From a virus: DNA of 64,000 bases. The notes beneath the pieces were generated by a model that did not search any database, was not told the DNA's origin, and saw only the letters and a program-made list of their open reading frames with translations. The translations under genes were made by a program, and so were the position numbers. Shown piece by piece: positions 34,608 through 44,692 of the stretch. The stretch's first letter is position 1; each line of letters begins with the position of its first letter. The DNA is taken from positions 124,001 to 188,000 of IMG/VR virus record IMGVR_UViG_3300043467_001012; one strand, given 5' to 3'.

Positions 34608-37600
34608 ATGGCTGAATTTAAACTAGGTAGATTGAGATTTGTATGGAAGTCAGACTGGGTAACCGGCACTACATACTTCAAAGATGACATCGTTGCTTAT
34701 GGTGGCAAAACATTCTTATGCGTGGTGGGTCATACTGCTGCCGCTGATTTTTACACCAATTTAGATAATATTCCCACTAAGTGGAATCAATTCAGTGACG
34801 GCCAAGATTGGAAAGGCAACTGGGGATCTTCAACGCTGTATAAAATCAACGACATAGTGAAATATGGCGGATACCTGTACATCTGTAATGACGGTCATAC
34901 TAGTTCAAGCACACTAGAAGCTAATCAAGGCGATTGGGATATATTTGCAGAATCGTTTGATTGGCAAAATGCTTGGTCCACTGGTTATGTCTACAAGGTA
35001 AATGATCTTGTAAAATATGGTGGTTACGTTTACCTATGTAACACAGGTCATACTTCAGCTGCCACCGCAGCATCAGGTCTTGAAGCCGATCAAGCCAAAT
35101 GGGATCTATTCAACAAAGGACTTGATTGGAAAGGTGTATGGAGTACTTCGGTACGATACAAGGTGGGAGATCTTGTAAAGTATGGCGGAAAAACCTATGT
35201 GTGTAATCTACATCACACATCAAATGCCAGCGCAGCATCTGGTCTTGAAGCCGATCAAGCCAAATGGGACTATTTCAATGAAGGCATAGAATACAAAGGA
35301 CAATGGGTAACAGCCACTAGATACAAAATTAATGATGTGGTAAAAAATGGTGGCGGTACTTATATCTGTGTGATTGAACACACAGGCGCCGGCAATTTTA
35401 CCACAGACTACAATGCCGCACGTTGGAATCAATTTGTTGAAGGCATAGAATTTGAAGGTGAATGGTCCGCAGGCCCTACCTATCAACCAGGTGATATTGT
35501 ACGCTACGGCGGCAACAGCTATATCGCTAAAACTGCACATATTTCTTCAGGTGGATCTCCTCCAAGCACCAATACCACTGATTGGGACCTGTTTACTACA
35601 GGATTTAGATTGCAAGGAGATTGGAATTCAGGCACAGCCTACAAGATTGGAGAGATTGTTCGCCTTGGTGGATACACCTATGTGGCCACAGCGGACAATA
35701 CCAATCAGTCTCCGCCTAATGCCAGTTACTGGAGTCTGCTGAATCAAGGTATAGATTGGGAAGGTGATTGGGTATTAGCATCTAGTTACGTGTTAGGTGA
35801 TGCTGTGAAGTTTGGAGCCAACAGCTACATTGCTGTTCAAGCACACACATCTACTACCGGCCTAGATAGACCAGACAACGACACTATCGGTGCCTATTGG
35901 AATTTGTTGACAGCAGGTAATGAAGAATCTGCACTGTCGGCCACAGGTGATCTAGTATATTATTCAGGTGGCGGACCCACAAGACTACCAGTTGGCGACG
36001 AAGGACAAGTTTTAACTGTTGAAAACGGTTTGCCTACTTGGAATTACTTTGGTCAAGTGGCCAAGGTGTTTTATGTTGCGCCACACGGAGTAAATTCTCC
36101 TGCGCCAACATACGGAGTCACTGTGGACAAGCCATGGGCCAGCGTAAGGTATGCCTGTGAGCAGATCACTAATGGTACAGAATATCCTAATGCTGCCTAT
36201 TTGCTCAAGCAGAACAGAACATTTATACAAAAAGAAATTGTAGAATATGTGAATTATCAAATCACCTATTACACAACCACAGTGCCTACACCGTCCAGCA
36301 TTTGGTACAACTTTGTAAACGACAGTATTTCCGCATGCCAACGCGACATGGGATTAATTGTTGATGCCATTGTACATGATCTTACACATACTGGCAATGT
36401 TAAAACTCTTGAAGCCACTGAATCTTATTTTTCAGCAGGTGTATTGATTGCAGCTATCAATGATGAAGAGTTTCAATTAATTGAGGCAGTGAACTACGGA
36501 CTTGTATTAATATCTCGTATACTGGCTAATCTTGCTCCAGCTCAAAACTATCAAACACTTAATGGCATTGGCGCAGGCAGTAGAATCAAACAGATTATTG
36601 ATGCTGCATATACTGCTGAAGCCACTGCTTACACTCAGTGCGAGTCGTTGGCAGGCATACTCACAGCAGCGTTGGCCGCAGGTGTAGACACCGGTCTTCC
36701 AGTGTTGAATACTCCCGGATATACCCTACAGGTCAAGACCGGACAATACTATGAAGTATTGCCAATTCCAGTTTTTCCAAACACAGCCGTTGTAGGTGAT
36801 GAACTGCGTTCTACTAGAATTAGTCCTGCAGGCAGCTACACATCAGCCAATGACAAAGCCAAATCAATTGCTACTTTGCAAAGACTGCAATCCATCACAG
36901 ATGAAATTATTACCAATGCGGCAGTTACTCCTACAACAGGAAATATAGCCACACAGGACACCACATCACAAAAAGCAGGTAATGTAGGTAGTGCAACAGC
37001 AGTGTCTTCAGTGTCTGCAAACGCTGCTGAAATCAAAGACATTGTTACAAACAATACTCCAAATGCCTATGTAAAACCAACTCCAACAGGCGGAACTGGT
37101 AATGCATTTACCGCAGGATACTTTGATGCTGCTCGTTTGATCAATGCTAACAAGGCGTTCTTGCAAGACGAAGTCAGCGAGTGGATACTGGCACAAATTG
37201 CTGCAAGTACCGTAGGATTCGTTGGATTTACCTATACCGGCACACGTAGAACTAAATGTGAACGTGATGTAGGACTGATTGTTGATGCAGTGGTCTATGA
37301 TTTGACCTACGGTGGAAATCTAGCAACTCAAATTGCTGCTAGATCATACTACAGTCTTGGCGTATTCCTTGAGCCAGCAGCAGAACTAGCACCAGCATTG
37401 GCAGTACAATTACGTATCAAAGATATCATTGACAATATTGCCACAGGCGATACTGCCGGTTGGACAAAAACTACAGCACTATCACAAGATGTTTCTGGTA
37501 CAGCAGGATCAGCGCCAGCAGCTACCGCTGCTCAAGCACGTATTCAAGAAATATATGATACCATTAACACTGGTACTGAACCAACTACCATAGTACCAGA

Positions 37601-40600
37601 TATCACTTGGCCAGCTGCTGCTTTGATCACTGCTAGAACAGCATTGAACACTGCTAGAACAACTATTCGCAGCAATGCCGTACAGCATGTGAAGAAATTA
37701 TTTCCTACATTGAGTTTTGACGAAACACTGTGTTCACGTGATGTGGGATATATGGTAGACGCTCTAGGATTTGATCTAATGTTTGGATCAAACTTTTTGT
37801 CAATACAAAGTGGACTGTCATATCAAAGAGGCACTACATCAACACTGGTGGTTCTAAATTCACAACTAGCAGCGCAACAGGCTGTGATTGATTTTATATC
37901 TGTTGAAGCACAAAAAATTGTGGCTACAGGAGCTGTGGTACTGGCTGACGGACTGTGGACTGATATCATCAACTATGCCAATACCGGCACAGTGCCGCTT
38001 ACTGTTGGCACCAATAGTCCCACAGAAGATCTTGACAGAATTAACGGTGCAAAAATACTGCAACTAAACAAAGAATTTATGGTTGCAGAAGCCAATGCCT
38101 ATATTGCTGACACATTCAAGGCCACAGTAACATCGTCAGACGCCGCTACTGATGTATTCACCTGCAGTTCACAGACATGGATGGTAGCTGGAGACACAGT
38201 GAGATTCACAGGCACTGTGTTTGGCGGAATTGCTATTAACACAACCTACTATGTTTTGTCAACAGGACTAACAGCAACAACATTTAAGGTTTCAACCAGC
38301 CTAAACGGCACAGCAGTTGATCTTGGTGCGGCATCAGGCTCAATGGTAGTCAAATGGTATTACAATTCTGCTAGCTGTGAAAATGATGTTCGCAACTATA
38401 TTGAATCTATTGCCTATGACATGGTATACACAGGCAACTACAAATCAGTTCTAGCTGCTAGATACTATAGAAATTCATTAACTGGATCTAAACTTGAAGA
38501 TCTGTTCTACTTCAAGAACGGATCAGGTCTACGCAATTGCACACTGACTGGACTCGACGGCAGTTCCGATGGTACCAATACAGGATATCAAAGTGCGTTG
38601 ACTACTACGGCCAACGAATACGGCACCTACAGACCACGTGCAGGAGCCTATGCATCACTAGATCCAGGCTGGGGTCCTAATGACACCAGTGCATGGGTAA
38701 CCAACAAATCAACCTATGTTCAAAACGTTACCACATTTGGTATCGGTTGCGTGGGTCAGAAAATTGATGGCAGCTTACACGCAGGCGGCAATGATTCTAT
38801 CGTGTCCAACGACTTCACCCAGGTATTGAGTGACGGTATTGGAGCATGGATTACCAATCTAGGTCGTGCAGAACTTGTGTCAGTGTTCTCTTATTACAAC
38901 TACATCGGCTATCTAGCTGAAAATGGTGGTAAGATTCGTGCTACTAACGGTAACAACTCATACGGAACATTTGGTGCTGTAGCAGAATTCATAGATATTT
39001 CAGAAACACCTGTCACAGGTACAATCAACAACAGAGGCACAGAAGCCGATGTTCGCAGTGTGCTCACAGACGGCACTCAGATTCTACTGCATGAATTTGG
39101 CAATGCTGGTTCGGAAAATTCATCTGCATCATTTACCATAAGCGGTACTGGAATTTCAGTGGCCACTGTGGCAGATGAATTTAGAGATGGAGCTGTATTT
39201 CAAGTAAGACTGACAGATCCAGGAGATTCTACTGGTCCTGGCGGAGTTGGTTACATCACAGCTCAAAGTCTAGCACAGGCAGGAAACACAACTCAAATTA
39301 CCCTGGCAGCTTCTGATATCAACAGTTCAGCAGCCTATGTTGGCATGAGCATTTACATGATTGGCGGCTTAGGAGCAGGTCAATACGGATACATAAACTC
39401 CTACTCCGCAGCCAGCAAAGTGGCCACAGTGTACAAAGAAAGCACAGGCACCCCAGGTTGGGATCATGTGATACCAGGTACACCTATTGTGGCTGCCATG
39501 GATCTTACTTCTAACTATCAGATCACTCCTAGACTGCAATTTTCAGCACCACCCTTTACCAAAACCACTGCCGACTTGCCAAGCAGTCAAACATGGTCAG
39601 ATGTGGTGTTCGGTGATGGATATGCTGTTTATAGTGGTGTGGCTTCAACAGTATCAAGCGGCTCAGGTAGCTTGGCCACATTCAACGTCACTAGACGCTA
39701 TGGCATCTACTCAGTAACTATACAGGCCGGCGGAGTGTTGTATACGGTAGGAAATACCTTGACCGTTCTAGGATCAAGTCTAGGCGGCACATCTCCTGCC
39801 AATGATATCACAGTCACAGTAGCCGCAGTTACTTCGCCTGGTGGCGCAATAACTAGATTTACCAGCAGCGGAACAGCAGTAACAGCCAAATTTGTAGCCA
39901 TAGCAGGCGGTGTAAATTCATCTACTAACGCAGCCGCTACCAGTCTAGACGGCATAACATGGACAGCAATGACCATGCCATCGTCACAGCAATGGTCAGC
40001 CATTGCCTACGGTGTGGTCAGCAATGTCAGCTATTATGTGGCAGTGGCTAGAGAAAGCTCAGTGGCTGCATATTCTAGAGATGGTGTAAATTGGACAGCT
40101 TCCAATCTAAATGAAGTTGCTGACTGGTGCGACATTGACTACGGCAACGGTGTATTTGTTGCTGTATCAGAAAGTGATTCTAGTTCAACATTCAGAGCAT
40201 GGAGTTCAGACAACGGCATTAATTGGAACACCACTACATTCGCATCGGGCGCCAAGGCCATTGCCTATGGTTTCAGCAGATTTGTTGTGGTAGAAGGCAA
40301 CTTCTCCAACGCAGTGGCATATTCAACCAACGGTGCTACATGGACAGTGACCACATTGCCAAGCAATGATGACTCTACAGAATCAAACTGGGTAGACATT
40401 GCCTACGGTAATGGACGCTATGTTGCAATTTCAGATAGTTCTGCAATGGCAGCATACAGTTTCAACGGTGCCACATGGTACAAGAGCAACTTGCCTAGCA
40501 TTGCTGAATGGAGTTCTATCGGTTATGGTCAAGGCGTATTTTATGTTACCAGTGCAGGAGATGCAGCAGCAACTTCGCCAGACGGTGTCACTTGGACTCT

Positions 40601-42968
40601 AAGAGACGGTTCATATGCATCCTTTGATATCACAGAGACCGCACAGAACGTAAACACTGCCTATGCAGAGACAGCTACATTAACAAGTGGCACATGGAGT
40701 GATGTTATTTGGACCGGCACACAGTTTGTTGCTGTTGGTTACAGCGGTGCAGCTGGTCTAGTTGCAACCAGCACAACCGGTACATCATGGACTAATGCTA
40801 CATTGCCCACAGTTAACAGCACATATGAATATACCACAGTGGCCTATAACGGCTCAAACCAATATGTTGCAATCATTGGCGGAAACGGCGGCACTAGAAA
40901 TATTGCTACATCTCCTGATGCAGTGACCTGGACAGGAGCACTGAACGCTCTAACTACTGTTTCTTTTTGGAAAGACCTAGCCTACGGCAACGCAACTTAT
41001 GTGGCCATAATGGGAGATCTCAACAGGATCAACTATTCAGCCAACGGAACAACATGGACATCAGTAACGCTAGGCGGTGTAGCGTCGAGTGAGATGAGTG
41101 CTATAGCTTATGGTGCAATCGGTGGAACTAACTACTTTGTTACCGTTGCTGGTTATTCAACAGGTAGTCAAGTATCTTCTTATTCTACAAATAACGGTGT
41201 TGCTTGGACTTCAGCTGCTTCACTACCTAGTTCAGACTTCTGGGCAGATGTGGCATTTGGCAACAGCAGATTTGTTACTGTTGCAGGCGGAACAGGTTCT
41301 ACTTCAACCAAGGCAGCATATTCAACCAACGGCACAAGTTGGACAGCAGCAACGCTACCAGGTGCAGCCACACGTTGGAACAAGATTGTCTACGGTGGCG
41401 GAGCATTTACTGCATTTGCTTACAACTCAAATAGAACTGCTTACTCAGTAGACGGTATTACTTGGGTTGAAGGAAATACACAAGCAGCCACTAGAAACTG
41501 GGGACCTGCAGCATACGGAAACACTAAAAACGTTGTATTAGCGACAGGCACAGCAATCGGATCTTACAACGACTTTGCATTGAATACCAACTATCTAACC
41601 ACTTCAAGCACAACTACCAAGTTAAACGTCAATGACAGAATTAGATTTATCAGCGATTCTGCAGGTTCTGAAATATTTGGTGGAGTTAGAGCTGACTCAG
41701 GTGGCCAGTTATGGTATTATGTAACCAGCGTGGTTGACTCAACAAGATTTACACTGTCACAAACACTGGGTGGTGCTAATATTACACTGACCACAGGCAG
41801 CGGTTCTATGTTGGCTTTATCATCCAAGACCTATGTGGCCAGTGCGTTGGGCAACAACAACGGTACTCCAAATTGGGTGGTATTGGCGCAGAACAGCCAA
41901 GGAGTGCAAAATATTAGACAAGGTGCTACAGCTCGTGCTCGTGCTTATGTGTTAGATGATGCACTAACAGAAATTTGGATACATGAGCCAGGATCGGGTT
42001 ATGTGACTGCTCCAACAATGACCATTACTGACCCTAATAACACAGGTGCAGATGCTCCTACTGTGGTACGTATTGGTAATGGTGCTATTGCACAGCCAAC
42101 ATATACCAATAGAGGCACAAGTTACTCGGCTGCGGCTACTACTATAATTGGCAACGGTTATGCCGATAACTATCAGGTGGGAACTTTTGTGGGATTCACT
42201 GGTCTCAGTGGTATTCCAACAGCTGGTTCAAACGTGCAGATAGCTGGCATAGATGACATATGGTACAGACTGGTCAATGTTTCCAGCGTGTTGCCTTTGG
42301 CTGATGGCACCTACTCTGCTACTCTGCAGGTAAGCCCACCAGTTGGTGTTGCTGAAGCTCCAGAGCACTTGAGCGGCGGAATTATAAGACGTAGATACAG
42401 TCAGGTACGACTAACTGGACACGATTTCTTGGACATAGGTACAGGCAATCAAGTGAATACCAATTATCCAGGACTGCCAGTTACTGACCCGATTCCTGCC
42501 AATGAAACCATAGGCAGTGGTGGTGGTAGAGTATTCTACACTTCAACGGACCAGGACGGTAACTTTAGAGTTGGTGGATTGTTTAACGTTGAGCAATCAA
42601 CGGGTGTTGCAACGCTGAATGCTGACGCTTTTAACATTGCAGGATTGAACGAGTTGAGTTTGGGCTCAGTGGCACTAGGCGGTTCAGGTGCAACAATTAC
42701 TGAATTCTCAACAGACCCGTTCTTTACACAAGATTCCGACAATATTATACCTACACAGCGAGCAATTAAAGCCTACATTACCAGCCAAATTGGCGGCGGC
42801 GGGTCTAGTTTGAACGTAAATAGTCTTACAGCCGGTGTTATATTTGTGGCCGGACAAACTATTACTACAACTACAAATGTGGCAATAAACATAAATACTA
42901 AGGTGAATTTCAAAGGCGGTATTGCTGGTTTACCCCTTGTGTTAAATTACTTCTTACTAAACAATTGA
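34608..42968 (+). CDS. giant tail adhesin/fibre protein, expanded paralogue
   Basis: A 2786-residue protein, the largest here. It has the same order as the 29018 product: eight CBM5/12-like repeats (residues 1-440), then a beta-helix-like part starting VFYVAPHGVNSPAPTYGVTV, a long Asp-box-like propeller section (about 1640-2300), and the C-terminal GRVFYTSTDQDGNFRVGGLF block. The extra length comes from four copies of a helical module (N-K-x-F-x-x-x-E ... C-x-R-D-V-G-x-x-V-D-A-x-x-x-D-L) between residues 525 and 1290 and more propeller repeats. It probably binds host surface sugars. Its high Ser/Thr/Gly content and internal near-identical DNA segments suggest growth by duplication. Confidence 0.75.
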   Translation: MAEFKLGRLRFVWKSDWVTGTTYFKDDIVAYGGKTFLCVVGHTAAADFYTNLDNIPTKWNQFSDGQDWKGNWGSSTLYKINDIVKYGGYLYICNDGHTSSSTLEANQGDWDIFAESFDWQNAWSTGYVYKVNDLVKYGGYVYLCNTGHTSAATAASGLEADQAKWDLFNKGLDWKGVWSTSVRYKVGDLVKYGGKTYVCNLHHTSNASAASGLEADQAKWDYFNEGIEYKGQWVTATRYKINDVVKNGGGTYICVIEHTGAGNFTTDYNAARWNQFVEGIEFEGEWSAGPTYQPGDIVRYGGNSYIAKTAHISSGGSPPSTNTTDWDLFTTGFRLQGDWNSGTAYKIGEIVRLGGYTYVATADNTNQSPPNASYWSLLNQGIDWEGDWVLASSYVLGDAVKFGANSYIAVQAHTSTTGLDRPDNDTIGAYWNLLTAGNEESALSATGDLVYYSGGGPTRLPVGDEGQVLTVENGLPTWNYFGQVAKVFYVAPHGVNSPAPTYGVTVDKPWASVRYACEQITNGTEYPNAAYLLKQNRTFIQKEIVEYVNYQITYYTTTVPTPSSIWYNFVNDSISACQRDMGLIVDAIVHDLTHTGNVKTLEATESYFSAGVLIAAINDEEFQLIEAVNYGLVLISRILANLAPAQNYQTLNGIGAGSRIKQIIDAAYTAEATAYTQCESLAGILTAALAAGVDTGLPVLNTPGYTLQVKTGQYYEVLPIPVFPNTAVVGDELRSTRISPAGSYTSANDKAKSIATLQRLQSITDEIITNAAVTPTTGNIATQDTTSQKAGNVGSATAVSSVSANAAEIKDIVTNNTPNAYVKPTPTGGTGNAFTAGYFDAARLINANKAFLQDEVSEWILAQIAASTVGFVGFTYTGTRRTKCERDVGLIVDAVVYDLTYGGNLATQIAARSYYSLGVFLEPAAELAPALAVQLRIKDIIDNIATGDTAGWTKTTALSQDVSGTAGSAPAATAAQARIQEIYDTINTGTEPTTIVPDITWPAAALITARTALNTARTTIRSNAVQHVKKLFPTLSFDETLCSRDVGYMVDALGFDLMFGSNFLSIQSGLSYQRGTTSTLVVLNSQLAAQQAVIDFISVEAQKIVATGAVVLADGLWTDIINYANTGTVPLTVGTNSPTEDLDRINGAKILQLNKEFMVAEANAYIADTFKATVTSSDAATDVFTCSSQTWMVAGDTVRFTGTVFGGIAINTTYYVLSTGLTATTFKVSTSLNGTAVDLGAASGSMVVKWYYNSASCENDVRNYIESIAYDMVYTGNYKSVLAARYYRNSLTGSKLEDLFYFKNGSGLRNCTLTGLDGSSDGTNTGYQSALTTTANEYGTYRPRAGAYASLDPGWGPNDTSAWVTNKSTYVQNVTTFGIGCVGQKIDGSLHAGGNDSIVSNDFTQVLSDGIGAWITNLGRAELVSVFSYYNYIGYLAENGGKIRATNGNNSYGTFGAVAEFIDISETPVTGTINNRGTEADVRSVLTDGTQILLHEFGNAGSENSSASFTISGTGISVATVADEFRDGAVFQVRLTDPGDSTGPGGVGYITAQSLAQAGNTTQITLAASDINSSAAYVGMSIYMIGGLGAGQYGYINSYSAASKVATVYKESTGTPGWDHVIPGTPIVAAMDLTSNYQITPRLQFSAPPFTKTTADLPSSQTWSDVVFGDGYAVYSGVASTVSSGSGSLATFNVTRRYGIYSVTIQAGGVLYTVGNTLTVLGSSLGGTSPANDITVTVAAVTSPGGAITRFTSSGTAVTAKFVAIAGGVNSSTNAAATSLDGITWTAMTMPSSQQWSAIAYGVVSNVSYYVAVARESSVAAYSRDGVNWTASNLNEVADWCDIDYGNGVFVAVSESDSSSTFRAWSSDNGINWNTTTFASGAKAIAYGFSRFVVVEGNFSNAVAYSTNGATWTVTTLPSNDDSTESNWVDIAYGNGRYVAISDSSAMAAYSFNGATWYKSNLPSIAEWSSIGYGQGVFYVTSAGDAAATSPDGVTWTLRDGSYASFDITETAQNVNTAYAETATLTSGTWSDVIWTGTQFVAVGYSGAAGLVATSTTGTSWTNATLPTVNSTYEYTTVAYNGSNQYVAIIGGNGGTRNIATSPDAVTWTGALNALTTVSFWKDLAYGNATYVAIMGDLNRINYSANGTTWTSVTLGGVASSEMSAIAYGAIGGTNYFVTVAGYSTGSQVSSYSTNNGVAWTSAASLPSSDFWADVAFGNSRFVTVAGGTGSTSTKAAYSTNGTSWTAATLPGAATRWNKIVYGGGAFTAFAYNSNRTAYSVDGITWVEGNTQAATRNWGPAAYGNTKNVVLATGTAIGSYNDFALNTNYLTTSSTTTKLNVNDRIRFISDSAGSEIFGGVRADSGGQLWYYVTSVVDSTRFTLSQTLGGANITLTTGSGSMLALSSKTYVASALGNNNGTPNWVVLAQNSQGVQNIRQGATARARAYVLDDALTEIWIHEPGSGYVTAPTMTITDPNNTGADAPTVVRIGNGAIAQPTYTNRGTSYSAAATTIIGNGYADNYQVGTFVGFTGLSGIPTAGSNVQIAGIDDIWYRLVNVSSVLPLADGTYSATLQVSPPVGVAEAPEHLSGGIIRRRYSQVRLTGHDFLDIGTGNQVNTNYPGLPVTDPIPANETIGSGGGRVFYTSTDQDGNFRVGGLFNVEQSTGVATLNADAFNIAGLNELSLGSVALGGSGATITEFSTDPFFTQDSDNIIPTQRAIKAYITSQIGGGGSSLNVNSLTAGVIFVAGQTITTTTNVAININTKVNFKGGIAGLPLVLNYFLLNN
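35076..35269 (+). repeat. near-identical DNA repeat inside the giant adhesin gene
   Basis: The 29-base run at 35076-35104 recurs exactly at 35241-35269; each encodes G-L-E-A-D-Q-A-K-W-D in consecutive CBM-like repeats. This shows recent duplication or conversion between modules. Confidence 0.8.
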
Positions 42969-42981
42969 TGGAGATCAGAGA

Positions 42982-43302
42982 ATGGCAACAGGATTATTAG
43001 GTCAAGCGGCACCGGCCGCAGCAACATACACTACACTGTACACAGTGCCTGCAACTACTTTTACAGTATTGGGCCTCAGTCTCTGTAATCGCGGAACAAC
43101 CACAGTGTCAGTGAGAGTGGCGTTGGCCACATCAGCAACACCAACAAACTCAGAATTTATAGAATATAATGCTGAAATTGGTGCTAACGGAGTATTGGAA
43201 AGAACCGGTATCATGATGAACGCAAACAAATTGCTGGTAATCTATGCTAGTAATGCAAACGTATCGGCCAGTGCCTTTGGCATTGAAACTTCAACATTAT
43301 AA
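42982..43302 (+). CDS. small beta-sandwich fibre accessory protein
   Basis: A 106-residue protein with TLYTVPATTFTVLGLSLCNR, TTVSVRVALATSATPTNSEF and IMMNANKLLVIYASNANVSA. Its order of strands matches the proteins at 24612 and 28298. It follows the giant adhesin by 13 bases with a GGAG site. It is probably a fibre component rather than an enzyme. Confidence 0.6.
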   Translation: MATGLLGQAAPAAATYTTLYTVPATTFTVLGLSLCNRGTTTVSVRVALATSATPTNSEFIEYNAEIGANGVLERTGIMMNANKLLVIYASNANVSASAFGIETSTL

Positions 43303-43323
43303 AATATTAGGAGATAATATAAA

Positions 43324-43650
43324 ATGGGACGACAAGTATCATCCTTTGGAACAGATAGTGTAACAAACAGAACTGTGACAACATCACAGTCAGTGCTAGC
43401 CGGCGAACGCATATTTGCAAACGCCACATCAGCATCGTTTACTCTGACACTGCCTGCTTCACCTAGTGAAGGGGACACTATACAAATCATCGACGTGGCA
43501 GGAATTTTCGCAACAAATCCTGTTACCGTTGCAAGAAACGGATTAAAAATCGCCAATCTTACAGAAGATTTGATTTTGAACCTCAACAACGCAGCAGTGA
43601 CCTTGATATATTCCGGTGCAACATTTGGCTGGGTATTCATTGGACCATAA
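43324..43650 (+). CDS. small fibre-type beta protein
   Basis: A 108-residue protein. It contains ANATSASFTLTLPASPSEGD, then TIQIIDVAGIFATNPVTVAR and NGLKIANLTEDLILNLNNAA, ending YSGATFGWVFIG. The G-D-x-I-x-[IF]-x-D ... N-P-[VI]-T-[VI]-x-R-N-G-x-x-I pattern is common in phage tail-fibre and spike proteins. It has an AGGAG site and is just before the cysteine-rich trio. Confidence 0.65.
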   Translation: MGRQVSSFGTDSVTNRTVTTSQSVLAGERIFANATSASFTLTLPASPSEGDTIQIIDVAGIFATNPVTVARNGLKIANLTEDLILNLNNAAVTLIYSGATFGWVFIGP

Positions 43651-43662
43651 TCGGAACTTATA

Positions 43663-44691
43663 ATGGCAAAACTATCTGACCTATTATCTACAAGAGAGAT
43701 TACAGCCAACCAGAATAATCTGGAAAAGGGCAAGGTCTGGGTCGTAAGTCCAACTGCAATGGCCACTTGTATTAGAAGTGACAACTTGTGGTGTTGGACA
43801 TCTCCGGGTTGTGGAACACTCACTATTGAAATGTGGGGTGCTGCTGGTAGTGGCTCTCGCATGTGTTGCTGCGGCTTTGGACTACCTGGAAATGCACCTG
43901 GCTATACCAAAAAAACTCTAGCTGTATTTTGCGGATCAAACATTTGTGGCTGTCCAGGCCAGGCCTGCAATGCGCATGATCTTTGCTTCTCAGGATGTAG
44001 TCTACCCACATATTTGCAGTGGAAACAGGCTCGAGACCTATGCGGATACACCAGCGGTTGCATGTGCGCTCAAGGTGGTCGAGCAGGTACATCTATCTGT
44101 TCCACTGGTACCGGCCCCTACTGCTGTTTCCGTGCTGCAGGATTTTGCAATTCACAATTTACTTCTGGTGCTGCTGGTTGCGGTATTATCTGCAATCACT
44201 GCTCAGGAGGCTTCCTTGCTTGCGGTTATGGTGGCGACATCAACTGCTGCGGCTGTATTTCATACATGCACTGGATGTGCGACATCGGAAACGCAAGACC
44301 CTGTTATGTACACCAATTTATTGCTTTTGCAGCAGGTATATTTGCTGAACAGGGTGGTATAATTGCATCCAAGCCCGACGAAGATCCAGAATACTCACAG
44401 TGGTCAGGTGCAGGATTCATGGAACACATGCATACTCTACATGCTACCAGTCGTTCGCCCACTGGCGGCGTTCCTTGGATGGGATGTTGGACCGGTGGTC
44501 AATTCTGCGGTTGCTATGAAAACTCTGGCTGTGTGCCATATTCACCTTATGGTGTAGGCGGAGCTGCACCTATGCCTTGCGATGGTGTCAGAGATCACGG
44601 CAAACGTGGCGGCCACGGTGCCATACGATTAACATACAGAGGTTCGGGCGCCTTGAATCAAAACTGCGCAGTACTAGGAAGGGGAATATAA
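43663..44691 (+). CDS. cysteine-rich, glycine-rich adhesin candidate, copy 1
   Basis: A 342-residue protein with about 34 Cys. It opens with NLEKGKVWVV, then TIEMWGAAGSGSRMCCCGFG, LPGNAPGYTKK, and many CG, GC and CC pairs (GYTSGCMCAQGGRAG, CGYGGDINCCGC). The end GKRGGHGAIRLTY matches the closing G-G-x-G-x-[VI]-R-[IL]-x-[YW] of glycine-rich phage tail proteins, and WGA-x-G-x-G matches their opening. So it looks like a glycine-rich tail adhesin in which much of the glycine core is replaced by Cys. Disulphide or metal binding is inferred. Next gene starts two bases after its stop. Confidence 0.7.
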   Translation: MAKLSDLLSTREITANQNNLEKGKVWVVSPTAMATCIRSDNLWCWTSPGCGTLTIEMWGAAGSGSRMCCCGFGLPGNAPGYTKKTLAVFCGSNICGCPGQACNAHDLCFSGCSLPTYLQWKQARDLCGYTSGCMCAQGGRAGTSICSTGTGPYCCFRAAGFCNSQFTSGAAGCGIICNHCSGGFLACGYGGDINCCGCISYMHWMCDIGNARPCYVHQFIAFAAGIFAEQGGIIASKPDEDPEYSQWSGAGFMEHMHTLHATSRSPTGGVPWMGCWTGGQFCGCYENSGCVPYSPYGVGGAAPMPCDGVRDHGKRGGHGAIRLTYRGSGALNQNCAVLGRGI

Positions 44692-44692
44692 A

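Noticed and set aside
34599-34610. TATAAATG just before the giant adhesin as a late promoter
   Set aside because: The last base differs and the motif overlaps the start codon; the AATAAATA at 34574 with a normal leader is a better candidate.
43242-43862. 206-residue minus-strand open frame
   Set aside because: It runs opposite to three well-supported genes with good ribosome sites and has no protein-like features.
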